Below, piece after piece: positions 24,315 to 31,782 of a stretch of 32,218 bases of DNA. The DNA comes from CAZSXS01 sp964611385 (lineage in GTDB: Bacteria > Bacillota > Clostridia > Lachnospirales > CAYPQA01). The translations under genes were made by a program, and so were the position numbers. The notes beneath the pieces are model-generated. The model made no database searches, was not told where the DNA came from, and was given only the letters and a program-made list of their open reading frames with translations. The DNA lies in contig CAZSXS010000037.1 of assembly GCA_964611385.1 (NCBI GenBank), positions 1 to 32,218 of the forward strand, given 5' to 3'. How positions within the stretch are numbered: position 1 is the first letter of the stretch; every line of letters starts with the position of its first letter.

Positions 24315-25070
24315 TTGGAAAGAAAGCTGAAACTTTACGGCTTCAACAACTTAACAAAAACACTTAGCTTTAACATCTATGATGTTTGCTACGCAAAGAG
24401 CCAGAGGGAAAAAAATGAGTACATCTCCTATATTGACGGGCAGTACAATTCCGAGCGACTGACCAATATTTTGTGCAATGTGACAGAGATCATCGGCGCA
24501 CATGTACTCAATATTTCAAAACAAGATTATGATCCGCAAGGAGCCTCGGTCAACATACTGGTCGCCGAGGAAAAGTCCGCAGATAAGGTGAATGTACATG
24601 CGCATTTAGACAAAAGTCATGTCACCGTCCACACCTTCCCCGAAAATCATCCGGAAAATTCAATTTCCACCTTTCGGGTAGACATTGATGTCTCCACCTG
24701 CGGAGAAATTTCCCCATTGAATGCTCTTGATTATTTGATTGGTAGTTTTGATTCGGACATTATAACCATTGATTATCGGGTGCGCGGCTTTACCCGCGAT
24801 GTGCTGGGCAAGAAGTTTTTCATTGACCACGACATCACCTCCATTCAAAACTACATTGAATCCGAAACCCTAACAAAATATGATGCCATAGATGTAAATG
24901 TCTATCAGTCAAACATCTTTCACACCAAGATGCTCATTAAGGAGATTGAGCTTCAAAATTATTTGTTCAATAAAGACGTGTATGAACTGCCGCCAAAGCA
25001 ACGCCTAGATATCATTGACGACCTGAGAAAAGAAATGATTGAAATTTTTAGCGGCATGAATATTTATTAA
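24315..25070 (+). CDS. speD: S-adenosylmethionine decarboxylase proenzyme (E. coli type)
   Basis: SpeD makes decarboxylated AdoMet, the aminopropyl donor for spermidine synthesis. The protein matches the long Gram-negative-type enzyme along its length: KLKLYGFNNLTKTLSF at the start, and LDKSHVTVHTFPE, in which the serine (S101 from this start) is the self-cleavage site that becomes the pyruvoyl group; VSTCGEISPLNALDYL and DYRVRGFTRD follow. I chose TTG 24315, because it gives MERKLKLYGF aligned with homologues and has AAAGG about 12 nt upstream; ATG 24303 or 24306 is possible but overlaps or crowds that site. First gene of the polyamine operon. Confidence 0.94.
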   Translation: MERKLKLYGFNNLTKTLSFNIYDVCYAKSQREKNEYISYIDGQYNSERLTNILCNVTEIIGAHVLNISKQDYDPQGASVNILVAEEKSADKVNVHAHLDKSHVTVHTFPENHPENSISTFRVDIDVSTCGEISPLNALDYLIGSFDSDIITIDYRVRGFTRDVLGKKFFIDHDITSIQNYIESETLTKYDAIDVNVYQSNIFHTKMLIKEIELQNYLFNKDVYELPPKQRLDIIDDLRKEMIEIFSGMNIY

Positions 25071-25083
25071 GGGGGGGTGCGAT

Positions 25084-26532
25084 ATGAAAACTCAAAAAAA
25101 TGCCCCCATCTACGAAGCCCTCTTAAGGCACAAAAGTAATCGAGTTGTGCCTTTTGACGTCCCCGGTCACAAGGGCGGGCGGGGAAACAAGGAACTGACC
25201 GACTTTTTGGGCGAAAACTGCCTGAAAGTAGACGTCAACTCCATGAAACCCCTAGACAACCTCTGCCACCCAACGGGGGTAATCCGGGAGGCAGAAGAAT
25301 TGGCCGCTGAGGCTTTTTCTGCTCATTCGGCCTTTTTGATGACAAACGGAACCACCTCTGCCATCCAAGCCATGATTATGTCTACCTGCCGCAGTAACGA
25401 TAAAATTATCCTTCCACGCAATGTGCACATCAGTGTCTTAAATGCATTAGTAATCTGTGGGGCAATTCCAGTCTATATTAATCCCAGAACCAATAAGGAC
25501 TTGGGGATCTCGCTGGGCATGTCTGTAACGGATGTAGCGGAAGCCATACGGCAACACCCTGACGCGAAGGCCGTTTTTGTCAATAACCCCACCTATTACG
25601 GCATTTGTTCAAACCTAGAGGAAATTGCCAAGTTGGCCCACGACAACCAGATGCTCTTGCTTACAGACGAAGCACATGGGACACATTTTTACTTCGGAGA
25701 GAATATGCCCATAGCGGGCATGAGGGCTGGTGCCGACATGTCTGCCATCAGTATGCATAAAACAGGGGGCTCCTTAACGCAAAGTTCCTTGCTTTTATGT
25801 GGAAAGAACATAGACCACAGCTATATTCGCCAAATCATTAATTTAACTCAGACCACCAGCGGCTCCTATCTGCTGCTGTCCTCTTTGGATATCGCCCGCA
25901 AAAACTTGAGCTTGAACGGCCGGAGCATGTTTAAGAAGACCGTAGAATTTACCGAGTATGCCCGACAAGAGGTCAATAAAATCGGCGGTTATAATGCCTT
26001 TTCTGTTGAGTTGATTAATGAAGATAGCGTGTATAACTTCGACAAAACCAAGTTGAGCATTCATACCAGAGACATTGGCTTGGCCGGTATAGAGGTCTAT
26101 GACCTGCTGCGGGACGAATATGGGATACAGATCGAATTCGGAGACATCGGAAACATACTGGCCATCATTTCTGCCGGGGATCGAGACCTGGAAATCGAAA
26201 TGCTGATCTCCTCTCTTTCGGAAATCAAGCGCATCTATTCTAAGGATAAAACCGGCTTATTTGATCACGAGTATATAGAACCCGATGTTGCGAAAACGCC
26301 CCGCAAAGCTTTTTACAGTGACAAAATTTCTGTCCCCATTGAAAGCAGTCAGGGTCGTATCTGCGGGGAATTTGTCATGTGCTACCCACCCGGTATTCCT
26401 ATTTTGGCCCCAGGGGAGCGGATTACCCGAGAAATCATTGACTATATCTTGTATGCAAAAGAAAAAGGTTGCTTGTTGACCGGAACCCAAGATATGAGTA
26501 TCAGGCAAATCAACGTATTGGAGGAGAAGTAA
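25084..26532 (+). CDS. Orn/Lys/Arg decarboxylase, short fold-type I form
   Basis: This 482-residue PLP enzyme is the short Firmicute form (like Bacillus SpeA), lacking the N-terminal wing domain of E. coli decarboxylases. Seen are FDVPGHKGGRGN near the start, FLMTNGTTSAIQA (cofactor phosphate region), LLLTDEAHGTHF, and the PLP lysine K226 in SMHKTGGSLTQSS. It makes agmatine, putrescine or cadaverine, depending on the substrate. If it uses arginine, an agmatinase (speB) or equivalent is needed, and none is in the window; its place between speD and speE supports feeding putrescine synthesis. GGGGGG lies before the ATG, 13 nt after speD. Confidence 0.92.
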   Translation: MKTQKNAPIYEALLRHKSNRVVPFDVPGHKGGRGNKELTDFLGENCLKVDVNSMKPLDNLCHPTGVIREAEELAAEAFSAHSAFLMTNGTTSAIQAMIMSTCRSNDKIILPRNVHISVLNALVICGAIPVYINPRTNKDLGISLGMSVTDVAEAIRQHPDAKAVFVNNPTYYGICSNLEEIAKLAHDNQMLLLTDEAHGTHFYFGENMPIAGMRAGADMSAISMHKTGGSLTQSSLLLCGKNIDHSYIRQIINLTQTTSGSYLLLSSLDIARKNLSLNGRSMFKKTVEFTEYARQEVNKIGGYNAFSVELINEDSVYNFDKTKLSIHTRDIGLAGIEVYDLLRDEYGIQIEFGDIGNILAIISAGDRDLEIEMLISSLSEIKRIYSKDKTGLFDHEYIEPDVAKTPRKAFYSDKISVPIESSQGRICGEFVMCYPPGIPILAPGERITREIIDYILYAKEKGCLLTGTQDMSIRQINVLEEK

Positions 26533-27378
26533 ATGGAGCTTTGGTATACGGAACAGCATACCGAAAACGTCCGGCTTTCCATCAAAATCGATCGGCAAAT
26601 TGTCAGCGCCAAAAGTGCTTTCCAATCCATTGATGTATTTGACTCCTTTGAATTCGGACGAGTGCTGACCCTGGACGGGTATTTAATGTTAACGGAAAAA
26701 GATGAGTTTATTTATCATGAGATGATCACCCATGTGCCCATGGCCGTGAATCCAGACATCAAAAAGGTGCTGGTCATTGGAGCTGGGGATGGGGGAACCG
26801 TTCGGGAATTGACACGCTACAGAAGCATTGAGTGCATAGATATGGTGGAAATCGACAAGATGGTGGTAGACATCTGCAAGGAATTTTTGCCCCAGACGGC
26901 TTCCAAGTTGGACGATGAGCGGGTGAACATTTATTATGAAAACGGGCTGAAATTCATTCGGAGTCGTCACAACGAATATGATTTAATCATTGTTGACTCT
27001 ACTGATCCCTTCGGCCCTGGGGAAGGTCTCTTTACCAAGGAGTTTTACGGTAACTGCTTCAAGGCTTTGACGGAAAACGGCATCATGACGAACCAGCATG
27101 AAAGCCCCTTTTACCAAAGTGATGCCCATGCTGTGCAGCGGGCTTATCGCTATTTGAGTCATGCCTTTCCTATTTGCAACATTTATCAGGCACACATTCC
27201 TACCTATTCCTCTGGGCATTGGCTCTTCGGCTTCGCCGGAAAGAAGCATCGCCCGCTAGACTTTGAGGCTGAACGTTGGAATAGCCTGGGTATCAAGACC
27301 AAATACTATAACACTGACCTTCACAAAGGCGCTTTTATGCTCCCCACCTATGTACGGGAACTCTTGGGGGAAGAGTAG
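26533..27378 (+). CDS. speE: Spermidine synthase
   Basis: SpeE transfers the aminopropyl group from decarboxylated AdoMet to putrescine. The 281-residue product has the methyltransferase-like core with VIGAGDGGTVRE (usually GGGDGG, here GAGDGG), DMVEID at the end of the next strand, and the catalytic DSTDPFGPGEGLF with its two aspartates. The ATG follows the stop of the decarboxylase gene directly, with GGAGGAG inside that gene's last codons, so translation is coupled. A palindrome (27400-27415) lies before the next gene. Confidence 0.95.
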   Translation: MELWYTEQHTENVRLSIKIDRQIVSAKSAFQSIDVFDSFEFGRVLTLDGYLMLTEKDEFIYHEMITHVPMAVNPDIKKVLVIGAGDGGTVRELTRYRSIECIDMVEIDKMVVDICKEFLPQTASKLDDERVNIYYENGLKFIRSRHNEYDLIIVDSTDPFGPGEGLFTKEFYGNCFKALTENGIMTNQHESPFYQSDAHAVQRAYRYLSHAFPICNIYQAHIPTYSSGHWLFGFAGKKHRPLDFEAERWNSLGIKTKYYNTDLHKGAFMLPTYVRELLGEE

Positions 27379-27399
27379 GTCTTTTGCTAGGTTATCTGC

Positions 27400-27415
27400 A
27401 CTCAGAAAACTGAGT
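27400..27415 (+). other. Hairpin between speE and satP
   Basis: ACTCAG-AAAA-CTGAGT, a perfect 6-bp stem with a 4-nt loop, 9 nt before the GGAGG region of the next gene. It lacks a T run, so it probably does not terminate. Confidence 0.4.
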
Positions 27416-27439
27416 AAACAATCGTATTAGGAGGACGAC

Positions 27440-28015
27440 ATGTCTACAGGAACAGCACCTGCAAAGCAAAGTATCGCCAATCCGGCTCCGCTAGGATTAT
27501 TGGGCTTCGGAATGACCACCATCCTGCTGAACTTACACAATGCTTCCATTATCCCTTTGTCTGTTGTCATTGTGGCAATGGGTTTTGCACTGGGTGGCGC
27601 TGCCCAGATTATTGCAGGAATTATGGAATTTAACAAGGGCAACACCTTCGGTGCTACAGCCTTCACCGCTTACGGCTTCTTCTGGTGGTCCCTGATTTTC
27701 ATCTGGTGTAACCCCTTTAGTGACAAAATCGCTGCAGCCGATGCCAGCTCTATGGGCTACTATCTGCTTCTGTGGGGAATTTTCACTGTTTTCATGTTCA
27801 TCGGAACCTTAAAGCACAACAAGGTTACGCAATTTGTATTCTTTAGCTTAGCAGTCTTATTTTTTATGCTAGCCATTGGCGATTTCACCGAAAGCCACTC
27901 GCTTAAGCAGGTTGCCGGTTATGTTGGCATTATTTGTGGGGCTTCAGCTGTTTATTCCTGCTGCGCCCAAGTGATTAACGAAGAATTTAAGAAGACGGTA
28001 CTTCCATTGTTTTAA
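27440..28015 (+). CDS. satP: Acetate uptake transporter (GPR1/FUN34/YaaH family)
   Basis: This 191-residue membrane protein with six predicted helices has the family signature NPAPLGLLGFGMTTILLNLHNA near its start. SatP/YaaH proteins carry acetate and succinate, with protons. GGAGG lies 7 nt before the ATG. It is 61 nt downstream of speE, with no clear promoter between, so it may be cotranscribed with the polyamine genes, though no metabolic link is evident. A strong terminator follows. Confidence 0.92.
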   Translation: MSTGTAPAKQSIANPAPLGLLGFGMTTILLNLHNASIIPLSVVIVAMGFALGGAAQIIAGIMEFNKGNTFGATAFTAYGFFWWSLIFIWCNPFSDKIAAADASSMGYYLLLWGIFTVFMFIGTLKHNKVTQFVFFSLAVLFFMLAIGDFTESHSLKQVAGYVGIICGASAVYSCCAQVINEEFKKTVLPLF

Positions 28016-28021
28016 TAAGGG

Positions 28022-28055
28022 GGTCTACAGTAGATGATTTGCTGTAGACCTTTTT
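28022..28055 (+). terminator. Intrinsic terminator after satP
   Basis: GGTCTACAG (28022-28030) pairs with CTGTAGACC (28042-28050), followed by TTTTT. Confidence 0.93.
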
Positions 28056-28076
28056 AGTTTACAAGTAACGAGGCTA

Positions 28077-28105
28077 TTGTATTTTTCGATTAAATGATGT
28101 ATATT
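28077..28105 (+). promoter_or_regulatory. Promoter of the mgtE leader
   Basis: TTGTAT (28077-28082), 17-nt spacer, TATATT (28100-28105). A start near 28112 would give mgtE a leader of about 310 nt. Confidence 0.55.
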
Positions 28106-28138
28106 GAAAGAAAACAATGAAAAAAGAGGTGGGTGTAT

Positions 28139-28267
28139 ATGGACAGCAGTACTGGTCGAAGTAGACAGTTGAATGTAATGCGGATACGAGCAGAAATCAT
28201 AGCTTTGCTTTATACTCAGCCACGTTCAACTTTACAAAGCCACCGTGCAGATCATGCGGCTTTGTAA
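28139..28267 (+). CDS. Possible 42-codon leader peptide in the mgtE leader
   Basis: This ATG has GAGGTGGG 5 nt upstream and runs for 42 codons (start MDSSTGRSRQLNVMRIRAE). The stop TAA lies inside the 3' arm of the leader's strongest helix (28258-28268), so a translating ribosome would open that helix and its alternatives. The peptide is basic (six arginines) and unlike any family I know. It may be a regulatory leader peptide or a chance frame in a structured RNA; the sequence alone cannot decide. Confidence 0.4.
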   Translation: MDSSTGRSRQLNVMRIRAEIIALLYTQPRSTLQSHRADHAAL

Positions 28268-28287
28268 ATGGTACAGGACTGAGTATA
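28167..28287 (+). promoter_or_regulatory. Structured mgtE leader with competing helices
   Basis: Four pairings are visible. Helix A: AGTTGAATGT (28167-28176) with ACGTTCAACT (28222-28231), one G-T. Helix B: TTTACAAAGCC (28231-28241) with GGCTTTGTAAA (28258-28268), perfect. Helix C: TATACTCAG (28211-28219) with CTGAGTATA (28279-28287), perfect, enclosing B. Helix A': GCTTTG (28202-28207) with CAAAGC (28235-28240), which would break B. A and C cross, so they form a pseudoknot or exclude each other. I see none of the M-box (ykoK) conserved stretches that usually precede mgtE. This looks like a regulatory switch, sensed signal unknown. Confidence 0.65.
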
Positions 28288-28288
28288 G

Positions 28289-28352
28289 CCATATGCGCCT
28301 CATGACTTTAGATTTCATATAATGGTCATGGGCTTGATTCCCTATGGTTTTT
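28289..28352 (+). promoter_or_regulatory. Terminator-like hairpin within the mgtE leader
   Basis: CCATA (28289-28293) pairs with TATGG (28343-28347), and CATGAC (28301-28306) with GTCATG (28325-28330), followed by TTTTT (28348-28352). The interrupted stem makes it weaker than the next terminator, but it may form part of the switch. Confidence 0.4.
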
Positions 28353-28369
28353 CCTTTCGGGAGAATTTT

Positions 28370-28400
28370 TGCCGTATCTGAAAAAGGATGCGGTATTTTT
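28370..28400 (+). terminator. Attenuator terminator just before mgtE
   Basis: TGCCGTATC (28370-28378) pairs with GATGCGGTA (28387-28395), with two G-T pairs, followed by TTTTT (28396-28400). It ends 6 nt before the ribosome binding site AAAAGGAGG of mgtE and lies downstream of the leader promoter. A terminator in this place must be bypassed for mgtE to be expressed, which is the hallmark of transcription attenuation. Confidence 0.7.
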
Positions 28401-28421
28401 ATGCCCAAAAGGAGGATCTAT

Positions 28422-29753
28422 ATGACAAAGGAAGTATTACTGGAATTGATGGAGGCTAAGAAGTTAAAGGCCGTTCATGATGTGCTTTCCCACTATAATT
28501 CTGTTGATTTAGCCTTGCTGTTGTCTGAGCTCAATCAAAAAGATCTTGCGCTTGTTTTTCGAATCTTGTCCAAAGAGAAGGCAGCTGAGGTGTTTTCTTA
28601 TCTGGATAACAGCTTACGGCAGGAGCTTTTGAGTAGCTTTACAGATAAAGAAATCATTCAAATCATTGAAAATATGTATTCTGATGACGTGGTGGACTTT
28701 TTGGAGGATATGCCAGCCAACCTGGTCACGCGCCTTTTACAGCAGATAGACAAAAACACCCGAAACGAAATCAATCAGCTTCTTCAATACCCCAACAACA
28801 GCGCCGGTAGTTTGATGACTACAGAGTTCATTGAATTACAGCCTCAGTTTACGGTTTTGCAGGCTATTGAGCAGATCCGTAATAAGGGCATGGACAGTGA
28901 AACCATTTATACTTGTTATGTGGTGGAAAAGCACAAGCTCCTAGGCATTGTCACTGTCAAGAATCTGCTCATTGCCTCTGAAAACACTGTGGTTTCGGAG
29001 ATTATGAAGCGGGATTATATCTACGTTAATGCCAATGATGACAAGGAGGTTGCTGCAAATCTTTTCAGAAAATACGGGCTGATTGCCATCCCTGTATTGG
29101 ACAGTGAAGGCTATGTCGTGGGGATCATCACCTTTGATGATGCCATAGAGGTCTTGACGAATGAAAGCACAGAGGATATTCATAAAATGGCTGCCATCCA
29201 TTCAACAGACACACCTTATCTCAAAACCTCCATCTTTATGCACGCGAAAAGCAGAATCATGTGGTTGTTGGTGCTGATGCTTTCTGCTACGATTACAGGT
29301 GCTATTATCGCCAAGTACGAAAATGCTTTTACTGTCATTCCTATTTTGGTTTCCTTTATCCCTATGTTGATGGACACCGGAGGCAATTGTGGCTCCCAAA
29401 GCGCCACGCTCATTATTCGTGGGCTTGCCGTGGATGAACTGCATTTTCATGATTTTTTCAAAATCGTTTGGATGGAATTTCGAGTATCCATGCTCGTTGG
29501 GATTGCCTTGGCTATCGTCAACGGGATAAGGGTTTTGCTCTTTTATAAAAGCGCCAGCCTTGCGCTCGTTGTAGGCGTTTCCTTGACCGCCACCATCATC
29601 ATTGCAAAAATGGTAGGCTGTATGCTCCCCATTCTAGCTAAGCGTTGCCGCATTGACCCCGCTATTATGGCTGCGCCTTTAATTACCACCATTGTTGATA
29701 CCTTGTCCATCATCATTTACTTTGGCATTGCCACTGTTGTTTTTAAACTGTAA
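28422..29753 (+). CDS. mgtE: Magnesium transporter MgtE
   Basis: MgtE is a Mg2+-gated magnesium channel. The 443-residue product has the N-terminal helical MgtE_N domain (about 1-130), two CBS domains (about 130-250; NSAGSLMTTEFIELQPQFTV and the second ending GIITFDDAIEVL), and a C-terminal five-helix pore with PMLMDTGGNCGSQSATL, the family's ion-pore signature. The start at 28422 has AAAAGGAGG 6 nt upstream; in-frame ATGs at 28401 and 28344 fall in the terminator and leader. Expression is probably controlled by the structured leader and attenuator. Confidence 0.96.
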   Translation: MTKEVLLELMEAKKLKAVHDVLSHYNSVDLALLLSELNQKDLALVFRILSKEKAAEVFSYLDNSLRQELLSSFTDKEIIQIIENMYSDDVVDFLEDMPANLVTRLLQQIDKNTRNEINQLLQYPNNSAGSLMTTEFIELQPQFTVLQAIEQIRNKGMDSETIYTCYVVEKHKLLGIVTVKNLLIASENTVVSEIMKRDYIYVNANDDKEVAANLFRKYGLIAIPVLDSEGYVVGIITFDDAIEVLTNESTEDIHKMAAIHSTDTPYLKTSIFMHAKSRIMWLLVLMLSATITGAIIAKYENAFTVIPILVSFIPMLMDTGGNCGSQSATLIIRGLAVDELHFHDFFKIVWMEFRVSMLVGIALAIVNGIRVLLFYKSASLALVVGVSLTATIIIAKMVGCMLPILAKRCRIDPAIMAAPLITTIVDTLSIIIYFGIATVVFKL

Positions 29754-29754
29754 A

Positions 29755-29782
29755 AAGCCTGCATCATGATTGGCTCAGGCTT
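29755..29782 (+). terminator. Weak hairpin after mgtE
   Basis: AAGCCTG (29755-29761) pairs with CAGGCTT (29776-29782), followed by GTTGTATAA; the T tract is poor. The stronger hairpin 27 nt downstream probably does the work. Confidence 0.4.
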
Positions 29783-29808
29783 GTTGTATAAAGTATAAGC
29801 ATCAAATT

Positions 29809-29854
29809 ATAAAGCCGGGAAGAGCACTAAGCGTGTGCAGCTTCCCGGCTTTAT
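29809..29854. terminator. Bidirectional terminator between mgtE and sirtuin gene
   Basis: ATAAAGCCGGGAAG (29809-29822) pairs with CTTCCCGGCTTTAT (29841-29854). Both sides are T-rich when read outward, which suits the convergent mgtE and sirtuin genes. Confidence 0.85.
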
Positions 29855-29857
29855 TCT

Positions 29858-30568
29858 TTAAAAAAGCTCACTAAAAACTGCCCCTATGCTGTCATGTATG
29901 ATCAGATCAGCTTGCTTGTCATAGGGCGTTTCAGATTTGTTGATCAAAATTAATTTGTTCCCTTGATAATAGCTCACTAGCCCAGCAGCAGGGTATACTT
30001 GTAGAGAGGTCCCCCCCACAATTAAACCATCGGCCTGAGACAGAAAATGAAGGGCCTTTTCCATGGTGTCGGGGTCTAGGCCTTCTTCATACAAAACCAC
30101 ATCCGGCTTTATAATGCCTCCGCAATGACATAGAGGAACCCCTTTGCTGTGTAGGATGGCTTCTATGCCGTAAAAGCTTCCACAGTTCATGCAGTAATTT
30201 CTGTGTACCGAACCATGGAGTTCGATAACCGTTTGGCTCCCCGCCCGACTGTGAAGCCCGTCAATGTTTTGGGTGATCACCGCTTTCAAAGAGCCTTCTG
30301 CTTCTAGTCTAGCTAGGGCCAGATGAGCGGCATTGGGCTGGGCATCAAGGAAGATCATTTTGTCCCTGTAAAAATCATAGAAATCCTTGGCGTTCTTTTT
30401 AAAGAAGCTGTGGGATAGGATTGTTTCGGGCGGATACTTGTACTTTTGGCTGTACAATCCGTCCTGACTTCTGAAATCTGGAATCCCGCTCTCAGTAGAT
30501 ACACCAGCGCCTCCGAAAAAAACGATGTTTTTGGAGCTGTTCAAGATTGTTTTAAGTTCTGTATACAT
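29858..30568 (-). CDS. cobB: NAD-dependent protein deacylase (sirtuin, Sir2)
   Basis: Sirtuins remove acetyl or other acyl groups from lysines using NAD. The 236-residue product has GAGVSTESGIPDFRS (20-34), TQNIDGLH with the NAD-contacting residues, the catalytic histidine in ELHGSVH, the zinc ligands in CMNCGSFYG and the shortened second pair CHCGG, and the C-terminal VGGTSLQVYPAAG. It belongs to the bacterial class that includes CobB and the Thermotoga Sir2, with CxC instead of CxxC in the second zinc pair. The ATG has AAGAGG 9 nt upstream. Its promoter is next to a divergent one. Confidence 0.95.
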   Translation of the reverse strand: MYTELKTILNSSKNIVFFGGAGVSTESGIPDFRSQDGLYSQKYKYPPETILSHSFFKKNAKDFYDFYRDKMIFLDAQPNAAHLALARLEAEGSLKAVITQNIDGLHSRAGSQTVIELHGSVHRNYCMNCGSFYGIEAILHSKGVPLCHCGGIIKPDVVLYEEGLDPDTMEKALHFLSQADGLIVGGTSLQVYPAAGLVSYYQGNKLILINKSETPYDKQADLIIHDSIGAVFSELF

Positions 30569-30605
30569 AGTTTAAAACCTCTTTTCATCGAATAAACTCT
30601 GAATG

Positions 30606-30634
30606 AGTATAAACCAACACAAGGAGCTAATCAA
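30606..30634 (-). promoter_or_regulatory. Promoter of the sirtuin gene
   Basis: Minus strand TTGATT (30629-30634), 17-nt spacer, TATACT (30606-30611), 38 nt from the start codon. Confidence 0.5.
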
Positions 30635-30648
30635 GGTTTATATACCTA

Positions 30649-30676
30649 TTGTAAATAGGATGTTTTGTGCTATACT
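30649..30676 (+). promoter_or_regulatory. Promoter of the small membrane protein pair
   Basis: TTGTAA (30649-30654), 16-nt spacer, TATACT (30671-30676) with TGC in the extended -10 position. Its -35 is 15 bp from that of the divergent sirtuin promoter, so one regulator could act on both. Confidence 0.55.
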
Positions 30677-30749
30677 AAAAACCAGAAGTACCCTTCTCAT
30701 AATAACCGTATCGTTTCGCAAAAAAGCGGGGATTGGAGGTGAAAATGAT

Positions 30750-30980
30750 TTGATTTTTGCAAAAATGATGTTTATTTCGTTTACTTTATTTATTTTCGTG
30801 TTAGCTCTTATGTCTATCTTCCGCGGATATAAGGGCTTAAAAACGAGTAAGGGTTTAGAAATGGTCGATCGAAAAACGAAAATAGGGTATGGGATCGCTT
30901 CCGCTATACATATGTGGGCTGGTATTTTGATTGTTTTATGTTATCTCGTAGCTGTTCTTTTATTTTTCTTACTTACTTAA
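30750..30980 (+). CDS. Small two-helix membrane protein
   Basis: This 76-residue protein has two predicted membrane helices (about 6-24 and 47-75) joined by a basic loop (RGYKGLKTSKGLEMVDRKTK). I do not recognise a family. I chose TTG 30750, 10 nt after GGAGG (30735-30739); ATG 30765 is an alternative. The frame is open back to an ATG at 30603, but that would span the promoter and has no ribosome binding site. The next gene follows after 12 nt and encodes a similar small membrane protein, so the two probably work together. Confidence 0.65.
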   Translation: MIFAKMMFISFTLFIFVLALMSIFRGYKGLKTSKGLEMVDRKTKIGYGIASAIHMWAGILIVLCYLVAVLLFFLLT

Positions 30981-30992
30981 GGAGACGATTTT

Positions 30993-31265
30993 ATGGCATT
31001 TATCGGAATTATTTTGATGCTGTTTCCTTTCTTGGCAGCGATTATTGGCGTTTTACTTGTGTTCCTCTATTTTATGGCTTTCTGTTTAGTACTTATTGGT
31101 GTTTCAGGTATCGTTATGAACAAACTGAATACGAAACAAGTAGGCTCTGTAAGTCCCGTGGTAAAGCCCTGGCTAAACAATAGTGCTATTCTTGCTGGTG
31201 TGCTTATTGTTTTATCACCTTTTGGCGTGATTTTGTTTAAGTTTATTTCCTTGTTATTCAGGTGA
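30993..31265 (+). CDS. Small three-helix membrane protein
   Basis: This 90-residue, very hydrophobic protein has three predicted helices (about 3-23, 25-44 and 63-88) and a polar loop between the last two (MNKLNTKQVGSVSPVVKPWL). AAGGAG overlaps the end of the upstream gene, and 12 nt separate the two, so they form an operon. No motif reveals a function. Confidence 0.7.
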   Translation: MAFIGIILMLFPFLAAIIGVLLVFLYFMAFCLVLIGVSGIVMNKLNTKQVGSVSPVVKPWLNNSAILAGVLIVLSPFGVILFKFISLLFR

Positions 31266-31321
31266 GGTATTGTTGGAAAAGTACATATGAGAAATCCTAT
31301 CTGTTTTGTATTTAAAAGATG

Positions 31322-31351
31322 AAGGTCACGCTGAAAACTGCATGGCCTTTT
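31322..31351. terminator. Probable bidirectional terminator
   Basis: AAGG-T-CACGC (31322-31331) pairs with GCATG-G-CCTT (31340-31349), around an 8-nt loop, with TTTT in the plus direction and TTCATCTTTT in the minus direction. It sits between convergent genes. Confidence 0.5.
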
Positions 31352-31377
31352 CCACTTTGATTTATAAGACGAGGTGA

Positions 31378-31782
31378 TCACTTGCCGTCGTTGATATTCT
31401 TGGCATAAGGTCGATACTTTTCTATTATTGCAGAGAAATCCCTCGTTTTCACTGATTCTTTAAATTGCGGATTGTTTTCATACCAAGTAAGCATACGCTT
31501 AACCAGGTTATCTTTAAAGCTTCCAAAGTTCGTTAAAATGTCATGCTTTAGTTTGTCTTTAGTCAATGCAATCTGCCTGTCTGATGCTATAAAGTCATCA
31601 AATTGAACCGCATAACTTAAGGCAAGATCAGCATATTCAGCTACCTCATCCTCTTTATGGTTTTGAAGGTATTTTAAAACAATGCCATCGTATGTGAAAA
31701 AGATAAAATAATAGAGAGGTTCATAGTGGGTGTCTTCAAGTAATTTTATTAAGTATTCTGCTATACGCCACGTTCGTTTCAT
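31378..31782 (-). CDS. Uncharacterised 134-residue protein downstream of transposase
   Basis: This soluble-looking protein is rich in aromatic and charged residues (EYLIKLLEDTHYEPLYYFIF, KEDEVAEYADLALSYAVQFDDF). It has no signal peptide, and I recognise no family. Its ATG overlaps the transposase remnant's stop codon by 4 nt (ATGA), with AGGAG 3 nt upstream, so translation may be coupled to that gene. Its tight link to the transposase makes it a possible passenger gene of the element or a resident gene that the insertion abuts. It runs toward a bidirectional terminator at 31322-31351. Confidence 0.55.
   Translation of the reverse strand: MKRTWRIAEYLIKLLEDTHYEPLYYFIFFTYDGIVLKYLQNHKEDEVAEYADLALSYAVQFDDFIASDRQIALTKDKLKHDILTNFGSFKDNLVKRMLTWYENNPQFKESVKTRDFSAIIEKYRPYAKNINDGK

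Noticed and set aside
28106..28421. M-box (ykoK) riboswitch before mgtE
   Set aside because: Gene context fits, but I could not find the M-box conserved blocks by eye. I therefore call it an unassigned structured leader; an Infernal search would settle it.
30603..30749. Upstream extension of the two-helix membrane protein
   Set aside because: It would place coding sequence over the promoter at 30649-30676 and lacks a ribosome binding site; GGAGG at 30735 supports the start at 30750.
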